Below are positions 44,691-54,418 of a DNA stretch of 64,000 nt, one piece after another; position 1 is the stretch's first letter, and each line of letters begins with the position of its first letter. A program made the translations under genes and the position numbers. The notes under the pieces were generated by a model. That model made no database searches, was not told where the DNA came from, and saw nothing but the letters and a program-made list of their open reading frames with translations. Origin of the DNA: Pseudoalteromonas arctica A 37-1-2 (lineage in GTDB: Bacteria > Pseudomonadota > Gammaproteobacteria > Enterobacterales > Alteromonadaceae); assembly GCF_000238395.3 (NCBI RefSeq), contig NZ_CP011025.1, forward strand, positions 3,286,001 to 3,350,000, given 5' to 3'.

Positions 44691-45008
44691 CTAGGGCCTG
44701 TTTATCTTTCGAGGTTAAATTTGCAGCAGTATGTTTGGTATTTAGGCAAGGCAGAGCCTATGCAGTGTGGTTATTCCCCATTAATAGGCGATAACGTGGA
44801 ATAAATGCCAAACATGCGCTGCCCGAAGGGTTCTGCCTAGGGGCAATTTACTCTTTGTTGCCTACATGGATGTAGGTAAGGGGCGTGAGCAGGACGCGGA
44901 AGCTTTGCTCGGTTTTTACTTAGCCCGCTAGGTTACAAACCTCACGCCGCGATTAAATCGGCCCCTAGATTGAACAAATTTTAATCCTGAAAGGTCAACA
45001 AGCCCTAG
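44691..45008 (+). mobile_element. CTAGGGCGTGTT repeat element, copy C (complete, long form)
   Basis: A 318-base element with terminal repeats CTAGGGCCTGTT (44691-44702) and AACAAGCCCTAG (44997-45008), 11 of 12 matching. It is parallel to copy A, with an extra segment of about 48 bases (near 44858-44906, including GCCTACATGGATGTAGG and GAAGCTTTGCTCGG) that copy A lacks and decayed copy B keeps in complementary form. It has no ORF. Its right terminal CTA, on the minus strand TAG, is the stop codon of the SIMPL gene. The 322-base gap between the two genes is filled almost completely by it. Confidence 0.82.
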
Positions 45009-45721
45009 TCATTTAAATAATATTCAACACTGGTTACCACTCTTATATTTTTTATTTGCGGTGTGTTTGAATCTCGATTACTGATACTAAATTGCCCTTG
45101 GCGAGCTGTTTTTATTTTGCCTAATTTTGAATTAGAGTCTTTAGCAAATTTATTAGCGACTTCACGCGCTTTTTCAGTTGCTTCTTGCACCATCGCAGGT
45201 TTTACATCATTGAGGCCTGTAAAAATGTATTCAACTTTTGTTTCGTAGCTGTCCTGCACTATCGCGATATCTTGTTTAGCAAGCTGGCTTACTTTACTCA
45301 GCGCGTTTTGCACTTTATCTGGCGCATCAGAATAAACAATAACATTTGAACGCACTATGTATCTAAATTGCTGATTTTCATTACTGTATTCACGTGCTTG
45401 CTTATCAATAACTGACTGGCTGCCTATTGTTATTTCATCGTCGTCAAAACCATGCAGTTTTAAAAAAGCAGTTACAGCATCATTTTTTTTCTCAACTCGG
45501 CTGACTAATTTTTCAAGGTTATTGTCGGCATCACTAAATTGCAGAGGCCAAATTACCGTATCGGCTATTACTTCTCGCTCGGCCAATCCCTTAACCTGCA
45601 CAGTACGTTCCATCTCTTTTACACTGAGAGCTGTGCTCTTTAAAATAAACCCTAAGCTAATTAAGCCTATACTTAAACAAATAGCCGCTATAACAATGTA
45701 AAAACCGGGGGTTTTATTCAC
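45005..45721 (-). CDS. SIMPL (DUF541) domain membrane-anchored protein
   Basis: A 238-residue protein with an N-terminal membrane segment (about 8-30, IVIAAICLSIGLISLGFIL) and a SIMPL domain: VQVKGLAEREVIADTVIWPL and ITIGSQSVIDKQ, TVEYIFTGLNDVKPAMVQEA-like pattern (here EYIFTGLNDVKPAMVQEATE). SIMPL proteins act in the periplasm and are linked to oxidative stress and surface functions, with no clear mechanism. The start is GTG at 45721 with a perfect AAGGAG; longer readings lack a ribosome-binding site. The TAG stop is supplied by the end of the adjacent repeat element, so the C-terminus may have been altered by its insertion. Confidence 0.85.
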   Translation of the reverse strand: MNKTPGFYIVIAAICLSIGLISLGFILKSTALSVKEMERTVQVKGLAEREVIADTVIWPLQFSDADNNLEKLVSRVEKKNDAVTAFLKLHGFDDDEITIGSQSVIDKQAREYSNENQQFRYIVRSNVIVYSDAPDKVQNALSKVSQLAKQDIAIVQDSYETKVEYIFTGLNDVKPAMVQEATEKAREVANKFAKDSNSKLGKIKTARQGQFSISNRDSNTPQIKNIRVVTSVEYYLND

Positions 45722-45835
45722 AATAATCTCCTTGATTGATATCAATAATAAGCATCTAGACGCTCGAAATAACACAGTAAACAGGGTACATTGAGACTAT
45801 AAATAACGCAAAATTTAATCAGCCTAGGAAAAACC

Positions 45836-48505
45836 ATGAGCCTTAAGCGCATTACCCAGTTTTTTAACCCAAGCTCAGTGGCCGTTATTGGTGCCTCTAA
45901 TATATCAACTCGTGCTGGTTTTGTGGTTATGCGCAACTTACTTCAAGGCGGTTTTAAAGGGCCGATAATGCCCGTTACTCCAAGCCATAGCGCAGTACAT
46001 GGCGTACTTGCTTACCCCTCTATTGCTGACTTACCAAAAGTACCCGACCTTGCTGTTATTTGTACTAACAAAAATACCTTAATTGATATTATTGAGCAGC
46101 TTGGAGAACTTGGCTGTAAAACGGCTATTGTTATTGCAGATGGGCTTTCTGGAGAGCAAAAAAGCGCACTTAAAGCATGCGCTCAAGCCAAACAGGTTAC
46201 TTTGCTTGGACCCAATTGTTTGGGCTTGCTGATCCCTCATATTGGTTTAAATGCGAGCTTTTCACATACTGTAGCAAGCCCAGGTAAAATTGCATTTGTA
46301 TCGCAATCAGCAGCAGTATGCTCAACTATTTTAGATTGGGCTAAAAACAAAGAAATTGGCTTTTCATATTTTGTATCGGTAGGTGATTGCCTTGATATAA
46401 ACTTTAATGAACTACTCGACTTTTTAGGTCGTGATGCTAAAACCAAAGCTATTTTACTCTACATTGATAACATTGAAGATATTCGTGGCTTTATATCAGC
46501 AGCAAGAGCTGCTGCCTTTAGTAAACCTGTAATTGCAATTAAAACAGGTAAAACAAGTGCAGGCGCACTTGCAGCCGAAATTCACACCGGCGGAAAGCAA
46601 AGCTCTGATGCTGTTTACGATGCGTTATTTCAACGAGCGGGTATGCTGCGCGTAAATGATTTACGAGAGCTATTTGCAGCGACACAAACACTCGCCATGC
46701 ATCCAAAATTATTAAAAGTAGAGCAACTGACAATTTTAACTAATGGTGGCGGCCCGGGTGTTATGGCCGTTGATGAGCTAATTCAAAGCTCCGGTAAATT
46801 AGCCGAGTTGAGCGCTGAAACCCGAAATGCGCTAAATAAAGTAATTCCGCAATCAGAAACCACCTCAAACCCTGTGGATATTTTTGGTGACTCAGCACCT
46901 GCGCGTTATAAGCAAGCATTAGAAATTTTACTGCACGCAAAAGAAGTTAAAAACTTACTGATTATCCATACTCCCTCAGCGCTTGCGCCCAGCGAAGACT
47001 ATGCCAACATTATTGTAGAAACCTTACAAACATTACCCAAAATGGCACGCCCTTACGTTATAACTAATTTTATGGGTGAAGACGCATCTTACGCCGCCAG
47101 AAAAGTGTGCTCAAACAACGCAATACCAACTTATAGAACACCAGAGGGTGCTGTTGGCGCGTTTATGCACTTGGTAACGTATCGCCGTAACCAAAAGCAT
47201 TTAACGCAAACACCTGAGTCGAATACAGATGACGCAAAAATAAATAAAGTAGCAGCTAAAGCGCTTATTAATGAGTTTTTAGATGACGGACAAAGCTACT
47301 TACCTACCCATCAGGCAAGCCAAGTATTAAATCACTATGGTATTACATGCATTCAAACTGAGGTGGCTTACACCCCAACAGAAGCCAGAGAGCAAGCCAT
47401 AGAACTTGGTTTTCCGGTCGCGTTAAAACTTATTAGCCCAAGTATTGCTTCAAAGTCTGAAGTAGGTGGTGTGGTGCTTAACTTAAACGATGCCAACGAG
47501 GTTGAACAAACTGCTTTTGCAATGCTTATCCGTATTAAAAACACTTATCCGGATGCTGTTATTGAAGGGTTTTCATTACAAAAAATGGCGCCGCGAGCAG
47601 GCGCAAATGAGCTGCGAATTGCGATTAAAACCGAGCCTAATTTTGGTCCTGTTATATTATTAGGTGAAGCAGGAACCGGCCTTGAATATGCGCAAGCCGC
47701 TGTTGCTCTGCCTCCACTAAATATGAACTTAGCAAAGTATTTAATTGCCGCAGCGCACGATAAAGGCGTACTAAAGGAGCGCATATTACCCGAAAAAGTT
47801 GATAAGTATCGTTTGTGTGCACTGCTAACGCGTATTTCTCAGTTAGTTATTGATCAACCTGACATAAGCTCAATGGAACTTAATCCTATACTTGCCAGTA
47901 ATGGACAGTTTTTAGTGCTCGATGCCACCATGACACTTAGCCGTTATCAAACTCAGAGCAATCGTAAGCGCTTATCTATTCGTCCCTACCCTATTGAACT
48001 TGTTGAAGTGGTAACACTTAAAAACAACACCCAAGCTACGCTCAGACCAATAAAGCCAGAAGATGAACAAGCCCATAAAGCATTTGACGAGTCACTTAAT
48101 AAAGAAGACAGATATAAACGCTTTTTTGGCGAACTACCACAATTTAACCACGATCAACTCGCGAAAATGACGCAAATTGATTACGACCGTGAAATGGCGT
48201 TTATTGTTTGCCAACGCTTTGAAGGTAAAACTCGCACATTAGGTGTGTCTCGCGTCATTATGGACCCCGATAACCTGCATGCTGAGTTTGCCATTGTAGT
48301 ACGCTCAGATTGCCAAGGTTTAGGGCTTGGTCGCATACTAATGAGTGCAGCAATTAACCATTGTAAACGCCAAGGTGTGGAATCGATTGAAGGCATAACC
48401 TTACCAGAGAATACAGGGATGATTGAGCTTGCCCGTAAGTTAGGTTTTAAAATTAGTCGCGACTTTGAAGAAGGCAGTATTAATATGGTACTTAAACTTA
48501 AATAA
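45836..48505 (+). CDS. PatZ-type protein lysine acetyltransferase with ADP-forming acyl-CoA synthetase domains
   Basis: An 889-residue protein colinear with E. coli PatZ/YfiQ (886). Order: CoA-binding domain (about 1-140, PSSVAVIGAS), succinyl-CoA-ligase-like domain (about 150-460), ATP-grasp (about 480-695), GNAT (about 725-889) with the acetyl-CoA loop CQGLGLGRILM. PatZ acetylates and inactivates acetyl-CoA synthetase and other proteins. Unlike E. coli PatZ, the phospho-histidine site of ADP-forming synthetases is present, H250 in AEIHTGG, so ligase activity may persist. The gene is 60 bases from the divergent end of the SIMPL gene and overlaps the next gene by one base. Confidence 0.9.
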   Translation: MSLKRITQFFNPSSVAVIGASNISTRAGFVVMRNLLQGGFKGPIMPVTPSHSAVHGVLAYPSIADLPKVPDLAVICTNKNTLIDIIEQLGELGCKTAIVIADGLSGEQKSALKACAQAKQVTLLGPNCLGLLIPHIGLNASFSHTVASPGKIAFVSQSAAVCSTILDWAKNKEIGFSYFVSVGDCLDINFNELLDFLGRDAKTKAILLYIDNIEDIRGFISAARAAAFSKPVIAIKTGKTSAGALAAEIHTGGKQSSDAVYDALFQRAGMLRVNDLRELFAATQTLAMHPKLLKVEQLTILTNGGGPGVMAVDELIQSSGKLAELSAETRNALNKVIPQSETTSNPVDIFGDSAPARYKQALEILLHAKEVKNLLIIHTPSALAPSEDYANIIVETLQTLPKMARPYVITNFMGEDASYAARKVCSNNAIPTYRTPEGAVGAFMHLVTYRRNQKHLTQTPESNTDDAKINKVAAKALINEFLDDGQSYLPTHQASQVLNHYGITCIQTEVAYTPTEAREQAIELGFPVALKLISPSIASKSEVGGVVLNLNDANEVEQTAFAMLIRIKNTYPDAVIEGFSLQKMAPRAGANELRIAIKTEPNFGPVILLGEAGTGLEYAQAAVALPPLNMNLAKYLIAAAHDKGVLKERILPEKVDKYRLCALLTRISQLVIDQPDISSMELNPILASNGQFLVLDATMTLSRYQTQSNRKRLSIRPYPIELVEVVTLKNNTQATLRPIKPEDEQAHKAFDESLNKEDRYKRFFGELPQFNHDQLAKMTQIDYDREMAFIVCQRFEGKTRTLGVSRVIMDPDNLHAEFAIVVRSDCQGLGLGRILMSAAINHCKRQGVESIEGITLPENTGMIELARKLGFKISRDFEEGSINMVLKLK

Positions 48506-49458
48506 TGAATGAACCACACACTTTAAGACAAAAAATGGCTTGCCTGTTTGAAGGCACAGGCCAGTACCATCGAGCGGGACATATTCTTGATATTGCACTC
48601 ATTAGCTTAATAATGATTAACGTTGTAGCCATTGTTATTGAATCAATTCCAAGTGTGGCAGAGCAGTATTACAACGAATTCTTAGTTTTAGAAATTGTCT
48701 CGGTCGCTATTTTTGCTATTGAGTACTTAGCCAGACTTTGGGCTTGCGTAGATAAAACACAATATGCAGCAATGGAAGGGTCTCATACCAAACGTCGGCT
48801 TCGCTATTTTTTCTCACCTTTGGCAATTGTTGATTTAATTGCGATTTTACCAAGCTTAATGATGTTTTTATTTCCTCTCGATTTACGTTTTTTACGCGTG
48901 CTCCGACTATTAAGGGTATTTAAACTCACTCGCTACTCACGCGCCATGCAGCTACTTTTAAAAGCCTTTAACGATGAAGGTAGTTCATTAATGGCTGCTT
49001 TTTTTATTATGGCCGTCGTGCTTATTTTAGCTTCATGCGGAATTTACTTAATTGAGCACGACATACAACCCGATAAATTTGGCTCTATTCCTGCGGCTAT
49101 GTGGTGGGCAATGGCAACATTAACAACCGTTGGTTATGGCGATGTAGTACCTATAACACCATTGGGTAAGTTTTTCGGCGGGGTTATTACACTACTGAGC
49201 ATGGGAATGGTTGCAATACCTACCGGTTTACTGGCGTCTAGTTTTTCAGAACAAATACGTAAACGCCGCCAATTTTTTGAAGATGCCGTACATGAACAAA
49301 TTCAAGATGGCACTCTTAATGATACTCAACAAGAACACCTAGAAGAACTACGCTATAAATTAGGCTTGAGTAAACTAGAAGCTAATAAGGCCATTAAAAC
49401 GCAGTTGAATGAGCATAATAGCCATTTGTTTTGCAGGCACTGCGGTAAAAGGCCTTAA
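48505..49458 (+). CDS. Voltage-gated potassium channel family protein
   Basis: A 317-residue six-segment channel. S1 to S3 span 25-120; S4 (LDLRFLRVLRLLRVFKLTRY, 126-145) carries a basic residue every third position; the pore loop has the selectivity filter TTVGYGD at 207-213; S6 follows (SMGMVAIPTGLLA). After S6 there is a helical cytoplasmic tail and a terminal FCRHCGKRP, a CxxC that is half of a zinc-ribbon pattern. It resembles KvAP/KvLm-type channels; gating by voltage is an inference from S4. ATG overlaps the patZ-like stop (TAATG), so the two are translationally coupled. Confidence 0.9.
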   Translation: MNEPHTLRQKMACLFEGTGQYHRAGHILDIALISLIMINVVAIVIESIPSVAEQYYNEFLVLEIVSVAIFAIEYLARLWACVDKTQYAAMEGSHTKRRLRYFFSPLAIVDLIAILPSLMMFLFPLDLRFLRVLRLLRVFKLTRYSRAMQLLLKAFNDEGSSLMAAFFIMAVVLILASCGIYLIEHDIQPDKFGSIPAAMWWAMATLTTVGYGDVVPITPLGKFFGGVITLLSMGMVAIPTGLLASSFSEQIRKRRQFFEDAVHEQIQDGTLNDTQQEHLEELRYKLGLSKLEANKAIKTQLNEHNSHLFCRHCGKRP

Positions 49459-49474
49459 ATAAGTACTGCTATTA

Positions 49475-52400
49475 TTAATTAAATATATCACTCCAATTAC
49501 GATTAATAAGCGGGAGTACTTCGGTATTAGGTACCGGTTTACTAAATAAATACCCTTGGAAATGCATGCATCCTCGCGCCTTTAAAAAGGCGAGTTGGTG
49601 CGGACTTTCTACGCCCTCAGCTACACATTCTTTACCTAAACTATCTGCAAGCGCGAGTATTGATTGAATAATAGCTTCATCGTCAGAATCTATGCCTATG
49701 TCTTGTACAAAGCTTCTATCTATTTTTAATACATCAATAGGAAAACGCTTTAAATAAGTAAGCGATGCGTAACCCGTACCAAAATCATCCATATACAATC
49801 TACAGCCCAACTTTTTAAGTTGTTCCATGCTGTGTAGTGCTTCTTTTGAATCACGCATTAATATTGATTCGGTTATTTCAAAAACAATTGCCTCAGACGA
49901 CACTCCTGAATTACTTAACGCTTTTTTAATTTCAGGAACAAGGTCTTTAAACTCAAAATCAAGAGCCGATAAATTAATAGATAAATACAGGCTAGGTGAG
50001 GCTTTTCGCCACTCTTTTAGCTCTAATAAAGCGCGCGCAAAAGTCTGCAGCATAATTTTTGTAATTAGGCCTATACCTTCTGCTGCCACCGAAAACTCTT
50101 GAGTTTGCACAAGCTTATTTTCAGGCCAACGCAGCAGTACTTCAAAGCCTTCTGTTTTTTGACTTTCAGCGTTAATGATAGGCTGGTAGTAATTACAAAA
50201 TTCTTCTTCTTGATACGCTTTAGTTAGCTGAGACTCAAGATGCAGCGCTCTTTGAACATGCTGATTCATCTCTTGCTTATAAAACTGATAACGCCCCTCT
50301 AAAGAGTCTTTTGCATGATATAACGCTATGCTCGCAGCTTTTAAAAGCGCAGAGCCTTGCTGTGCATCATCTGGTGATATAGCCACACCAATACTTAAAT
50401 TAACGTTTACAACTTGGCCATTAATCGTAATATTTTGATTCACACAATCCATCAACTTAGTGCATATAATGAGTACTTGTTCGATTCGCTGAATATCTTC
50501 CACCAGTACTACAAATTCATCGCCACCAAATCGAGCAACACTATCAGACGGACGTAAGGAGCATTTTAAACGCTCAGCAACTTCTTTAATTAGCTCATCA
50601 GCAACTGCATGTCCCAAAGAGTCATTAAAGTATTTAAAACGCTTAATATTTATATGTAATAAAGCGACTTTACATTCGTGCAATTTTGCTTGCTCAAGGG
50701 CGTGTTCAACGCGGTCATTAAATAATGTACGATTTGGCAACCCTGTTAAGGCATCGTAGTTGGCCAATAAGTGCAGCTCGTTTTCGGCTGATTTTTGTGC
50801 GTTTATATCGGTTAAAATAATGACATAACTATTAAGGCGCTGTTCGTTATCGGCCACTGCACTTATTTTCACAAGTACATGGCGTGGCTCACCACTTGCT
50901 AAAACTACGCTGTCTTCACACGAAAAGTGCTCTCCAATAGATAGCTTTTGCATTATGCGTAAATAATCAAAACGATTGCTGCGCGATATACCTAAATTTA
51001 ATGCTCGACTAGATAACGACTCAGCAGAGAAATTAAAGGCGGTTTGCAGTGATTTATTAGAAGCCCGAATATTTAAATTTTTATCGAGGATAAACACCCA
51101 ATCACGTGTTTGCTCAAATGCTGCCGTAAATAGTAAAGCGTGTTCTTCAAACACCATCTCACGGGTCATATTTGTGTAGGTACCCGCTACTTTTTGTGGC
51201 GTTTTATCATCCCACTCAACGACTTTTCCAAAATCCTTATACCAGCGCCAATAGCCTTTTGCATGGCGCAGGCGGTAGGTGCAATTAAAGTAACCTTTAT
51301 CGGTAGATAAAAACTCAAGCCACTCTAAGCGAAATAGCTGTTTGTCTTGCGGATGAATTTTAGATAAATATTCATCTAGGCTCACAGTTTCATTTTCGTA
51401 GCCTAATTCACTCGCTAAGCGAGGTTGGTAAATACTTGGATTACTTGATTCCCAATCCCAAACACCCGATTCGCTGCCTTCAAGCGCTAGCTTTAAACGC
51501 GCTTCGCTTTCTTTACTTTCTTTATTTGCTGCCAATAAAATACGCTGAATTTTATTACGGCGCATAACCCACATGGCAACAAAGCCAATAAACAGCATGC
51601 CGTAAAGCACCATAAAATAAGGTGCACGCCAAAGTGGATACTTTACTTTTATTTTTAAAATAGCAGGTGAGGTATATTCGCCAGTCAGGGGGTCTTTAGC
51701 CCAAACTTTTAATTGATAATTACCTGGATTCAATTTTGGAAACAATACACGGTTGTTATTTCGGGTATAACTTTTTTGTCCGTTATCGAGTTGATACTCA
51801 TAAATGATGCGTTCTTGATTACTAAATGCCATGGCCGAAAATGCAACTTCAAGCCCTATATCATCATGGTTTAACACAACCTCGTTGAGCGGTTGTTTTA
51901 AATCAAGCGATAAATCTCGTGACATTAAATCAACTCGCGTAATATTTACGTGATCAATAAGCGACTGATAGTTTTGGTTTTCCATTGGATGAAAATAAGT
52001 AAAACCTTTTAAGCTACCATACGCAATATGGCCATCTTTAAGCTGTGCCATGGCGTTGCTATTAAACTCAGCAGAGAGTAGCCCTTCTGATGTAGAAAAT
52101 TGCTGAAAATGAAGTGTTTCTGGGTTTAATCGCCAAATGCCTTTATGGCTACTCATCCAGATCATGCCATCATCATCTAGCACCATATCGTATAGCAGAG
52201 TGCCTAATTTATTCCTCTCTAAATCGATTGTATGGACTAATTGGTAGGTAGATGCGTCAAGGCCTATTAAGCCGAAATTAGAAAGTGATATCCACAATAT
52301 ATTGTTGTTATCAATTAAGTAAGAAAGCACACTAATGGCTACGTTTTCATGCTGTTTTGGCACTTTATAAATCATTTTAAGTGCTAAATCACTTGGGTTT

Positions 52401-53977
52401 ACTTGGTATAAAATACCGGCATTAAAAAATAATGGTGAATCTGGTTTATTGCTCAGCGCAGGTAAAAAGCCATGGGCTAAAAAGGGTTCAAATTGATCAA
52501 ACTGACCACCCAAACGCGTTATTACTTGAGAATCTATATTGTATATAAATACCCCATGATCTGAGTGCACAAAGTATAGATCGCCATTTGGCATTAATGT
52601 AACGCCATGTACCCTACCAGTAATTAACTCCTGATTAGCAGGGTTATGTACTTTAGGTTCGCTAACTTGATGCGTTACAGGGTCAAAAATAAACAAACCA
52701 CGATTTGTATAAAGCCATAAATTATTTTTATAAGGCGTTATTTCATATACGGTAAACTCAGTGGTGAGTAAGTCGACTTTGTAATCTTTTAAATAAGCTT
52801 TACCAATATTTGTTTTTAAATCAACCTCGGTAATACCGTTATGCGTTGCAAGCCAAAGCTTGTCTTTATATTCGGTAATTCCCCAGATAGAGTGATGCGA
52901 TAAACCATCCCCCCCGAGCAAAGTGCCATCGACATTATTAAAATGATAGCTGTCATGAGATAAGTAAAACGCACCGTCGGTTTTAGTCGCAACCCACGTA
53001 CCACCCGATTTATCTTTAGCCATATCAATAATACTGGTATCGGCAAGTGTGTACTTACTTTGGGCTATTCGAGTGTTTTTAATCATCTCCCCGGTGTTTA
53101 AATCAAATTTAAACAAGCCTTTGTCGGTAGCTAAATCTATTGTTCCGTGTTCGTTTACTATGCTCCAAACATTTAGGTCACTTAGTAATACTTTACTTTT
53201 AAAAGGTAAATCTGGGCGTTCAAACATTTTTGATAAGTTACTAATATTAACTTCGTATAAGCCTTGTACCGCCCCTACTAACAACTGTTTATTTTCACCT
53301 AATGCGAAAGACTTAACATTATTTTGGTAAATATGTTCAGCTTCACCTTTTAAATGCTGCAGGGGTCTAACTTGCTCTGTGGCAATATCAAATACGTATG
53401 CGCCATGGCTTGTACCTATAAATATATAACCATTGTAAGCAAACAGCTTTCTCACAAGGGTATTTTTATATTTAGCAGGCAGCTCAAAAATAGTTGTGAT
53501 TTTTCCGGTTGCGATATCAAGCTTTGCAAAATCGCGGCCTCGCCCAATCCAAAGTGTTTTTTTATCAACTGCCACCATACTAAAAACAGACTGATTGATA
53601 ATTTCTTCTTCACTGGTAGGTTTTTCTAGAAATTGCTGATATGAATCTGTTACGGGGTCGTATCTAAATAGGCCTGCAAGTAAAGAGGCTATCCAAATGT
53701 GCCCTTGAGGGTCTTGGTAAATACGATCAATGATCGCTTCTTCTAATTCACCATTAGGGCCGTTTATTGGAATAACTTGATAGCCATCATAACGATTAAG
53801 CCCAGCCTCAGTAGAAAGCCAAAGGTAACCATTAGTGTCGATAAGCATTGTATTAACGTAGCTTTGCGATAAGCCTTCGCTTGGAGATAAACGTTTTACT
53901 TGTGCGCCTACTTGGCAACTTAGGATAGTTATTAAAACTACAAAGCAACTAATGATCCCATTAACGCATTTACTCAT
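49475..53977 (-). CDS. Periplasmic beta-propeller sensor with Y_Y_Y, PAS, GGDEF and EAL domains
   Basis: A 1500-residue sensor for c-di-GMP turnover. Order: signal peptide (1-25), two-component-regulator propeller repeats (about 30-680; LSQSYVNTMLIDTNGYLWLST), Y_Y_Y domain (about 690-765), membrane segment (about 775-795), PAS domains (about 830-1060), GGDEF (about 1070-1230) and EAL (about 1245-1495). GGDEF is intact (about 1149-1153) with the RPSD inhibition site. The EAL domain has EVLLR, NLSA, ITES, DDFGTGYASL, KIDRSFV and EGVES, all needed for phosphodiesterase action. The net direction is unknown. The ligand likely enters the propeller in the periplasm. It ends the DUF3283-GNAT run. Confidence 0.9.
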   Translation of the reverse strand: MSKCVNGIISCFVVLITILSCQVGAQVKRLSPSEGLSQSYVNTMLIDTNGYLWLSTEAGLNRYDGYQVIPINGPNGELEEAIIDRIYQDPQGHIWIASLLAGLFRYDPVTDSYQQFLEKPTSEEEIINQSVFSMVAVDKKTLWIGRGRDFAKLDIATGKITTIFELPAKYKNTLVRKLFAYNGYIFIGTSHGAYVFDIATEQVRPLQHLKGEAEHIYQNNVKSFALGENKQLLVGAVQGLYEVNISNLSKMFERPDLPFKSKVLLSDLNVWSIVNEHGTIDLATDKGLFKFDLNTGEMIKNTRIAQSKYTLADTSIIDMAKDKSGGTWVATKTDGAFYLSHDSYHFNNVDGTLLGGDGLSHHSIWGITEYKDKLWLATHNGITEVDLKTNIGKAYLKDYKVDLLTTEFTVYEITPYKNNLWLYTNRGLFIFDPVTHQVSEPKVHNPANQELITGRVHGVTLMPNGDLYFVHSDHGVFIYNIDSQVITRLGGQFDQFEPFLAHGFLPALSNKPDSPLFFNAGILYQVNPSDLALKMIYKVPKQHENVAISVLSYLIDNNNILWISLSNFGLIGLDASTYQLVHTIDLERNKLGTLLYDMVLDDDGMIWMSSHKGIWRLNPETLHFQQFSTSEGLLSAEFNSNAMAQLKDGHIAYGSLKGFTYFHPMENQNYQSLIDHVNITRVDLMSRDLSLDLKQPLNEVVLNHDDIGLEVAFSAMAFSNQERIIYEYQLDNGQKSYTRNNNRVLFPKLNPGNYQLKVWAKDPLTGEYTSPAILKIKVKYPLWRAPYFMVLYGMLFIGFVAMWVMRRNKIQRILLAANKESKESEARLKLALEGSESGVWDWESSNPSIYQPRLASELGYENETVSLDEYLSKIHPQDKQLFRLEWLEFLSTDKGYFNCTYRLRHAKGYWRWYKDFGKVVEWDDKTPQKVAGTYTNMTREMVFEEHALLFTAAFEQTRDWVFILDKNLNIRASNKSLQTAFNFSAESLSSRALNLGISRSNRFDYLRIMQKLSIGEHFSCEDSVVLASGEPRHVLVKISAVADNEQRLNSYVIILTDINAQKSAENELHLLANYDALTGLPNRTLFNDRVEHALEQAKLHECKVALLHINIKRFKYFNDSLGHAVADELIKEVAERLKCSLRPSDSVARFGGDEFVVLVEDIQRIEQVLIICTKLMDCVNQNITINGQVVNVNLSIGVAISPDDAQQGSALLKAASIALYHAKDSLEGRYQFYKQEMNQHVQRALHLESQLTKAYQEEEFCNYYQPIINAESQKTEGFEVLLRWPENKLVQTQEFSVAAEGIGLITKIMLQTFARALLELKEWRKASPSLYLSINLSALDFEFKDLVPEIKKALSNSGVSSEAIVFEITESILMRDSKEALHSMEQLKKLGCRLYMDDFGTGYASLTYLKRFPIDVLKIDRSFVQDIGIDSDDEAIIQSILALADSLGKECVAEGVESPHQLAFLKARGCMHFQGYLFSKPVPNTEVLPLINRNWSDIFN

Positions 53978-54002
53978 GCTTATTCCATATTATTATTTAT
54001 TA

Positions 54003-54404
54003 TTATGGGTACTCTAGAGCGACTATATTTCGATGTTTGTAAGTATCAAAAAGTACTTGTAAAGCAAGAGTATATGTTAACACCTGGTTAAAACCAATAG
54101 CACAATATAAATCAACTACGTTTTTATATGCGAAGGTATTAATCATCTTATCTTGCGACTTTAAGAGTGTTGATAATAGCTGTTTAGCAACACCTTTACC
54201 GCGATGTTCCAGCGCAACAAACACGGTAGATAAAAATAAGAACTCTGTTTTATCTTGCAACCTACATGCTGCAACTATTTCATTATTATAGTAAGTAACC
54301 CATACCTTATCTTGTTTATTAGCCCGCCCTCTTACATTATGTTTTTTATAAAATTTATTAACGAGTGGAACTTTTAGCCCATCCAGCAACTCAACTATAT
54401 ACAT
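54003..54404 (-). CDS. GNAT-family N-acetyltransferase
   Basis: A 133-residue single-domain GNAT. The acetyl-CoA loop is LEHRGKGVAKQLL (R/QxxGxG/A), preceded by the beta4 strand LFLSTVFVA and followed by the alpha4 region YCAIGFNQV. Substrate unknown. It is 25 bases upstream of the 1500-residue sensor and 14 bases downstream of a DUF3283 gene, all on the minus strand, so a shared transcript is likely. Confidence 0.82.
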   Translation of the reverse strand: MYIVELLDGLKVPLVNKFYKKHNVRGRANKQDKVWVTYYNNEIVAACRLQDKTEFLFLSTVFVALEHRGKGVAKQLLSTLLKSQDKMINTFAYKNVVDLYCAIGFNQVLTYTLALQVLFDTYKHRNIVALEYP

Positions 54405-54418
54405 TTTTATATCAACAC

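Noticed and set aside
45722..45775. Longer SIMPL protein starting at 45775.
   Set aside because: The GTG at 45721 has a perfect AAGGAG; the longer start has none.
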